Below are positions 61,010-64,000 of a stretch of 64,000 nt of DNA, in pieces. The DNA lies in assembly GCA_003024785.1 (NCBI GenBank), contig PUQB01000052.1, positions 124,001-188,000 on the forward strand, in the 5' to 3' direction. A program made the translations under genes and the position numbers. The first letter of the stretch is position 1, and each line of letters begins with the position of its first letter. The notes beneath the pieces were generated by a model. It had not been told where the DNA came from, did not search any database, and saw nothing but the letters and a program-made list of their open reading frames with translations. Source of the stretch: Selaginella tamariscina. Taxonomy: Eukaryota; Streptophyta; Lycopodiopsida; Selaginellales; Selaginellaceae.

Positions 61010-64000
<2,991 letters not shown>

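Overview
The window is nuclear DNA of a land plant, most likely a seedless plant with swimming sperm; a lycophyte such as Selaginella is my best guess. Reasons: spliced genes with plant splice sites, cytosolic FBPase and ribosomal protein S5, expanded PPR genes, a Ty3/gypsy element, very short introns (about 37-60 nt), and a gene for the centriole cartwheel protein SAS-6, which flowering plants lack. The species is inference.

Layout. 1-629: 3' end of a beta-class DNA amino-methyltransferase gene. 1251-2925 (-): decayed kinase-like gene. 2926-6598: AT-rich DNA with a 105-bp hairpin. 6599-8425: PPR pseudogene. 8972-11930: a divergent pair of conserved plant genes of unknown function. 12016-14239: PPR gene. 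14444-21983: cytosolic FBPase (+), RPS5 (-) and SAS-6 (+); the last two share a 240-bp head-to-head promoter. 22571-23192 (-): FCP1/NIF-like phosphatase relative whose catalytic motif is not visible. 23492-28474: an intron-containing DYW-type PPR gene facing a third member of the local PPR family.

28802-41298 is the strangest stretch. A P-loop ATPase gene (31958-33212) lies between two inverted arms of about 2 kb. These arms are built from pieces of a coiled-coil/beta-rich gene. Further right is a scrambled ATPase copy whose 50-500 bp blocks alternate in orientation, then a longer antisense coiled-coil gene, then a decayed leucine-rich-repeat gene. 41299-46640 is AT-rich and contains a large degenerate inverted repeat. 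46641-51525 is a decayed Ty3/gypsy element with unusually short LTRs. 51881-63871 holds three minus-strand genes: a coiled-coil protein, a ULP2-like SUMO protease and an SRPK-type kinase.

Caution: even housekeeping genes (RPS5, FBPase, SRPK, ULP) show isolated 1-nt frame breaks, several of them in homopolymers. I read most of these as residual sequencing errors, so frame breaks alone were not used to call a pseudogene. Genes with many breaks, missing motifs or scrambled order are called pseudogenes. Exon limits come from splice sites and reading frame by eye.
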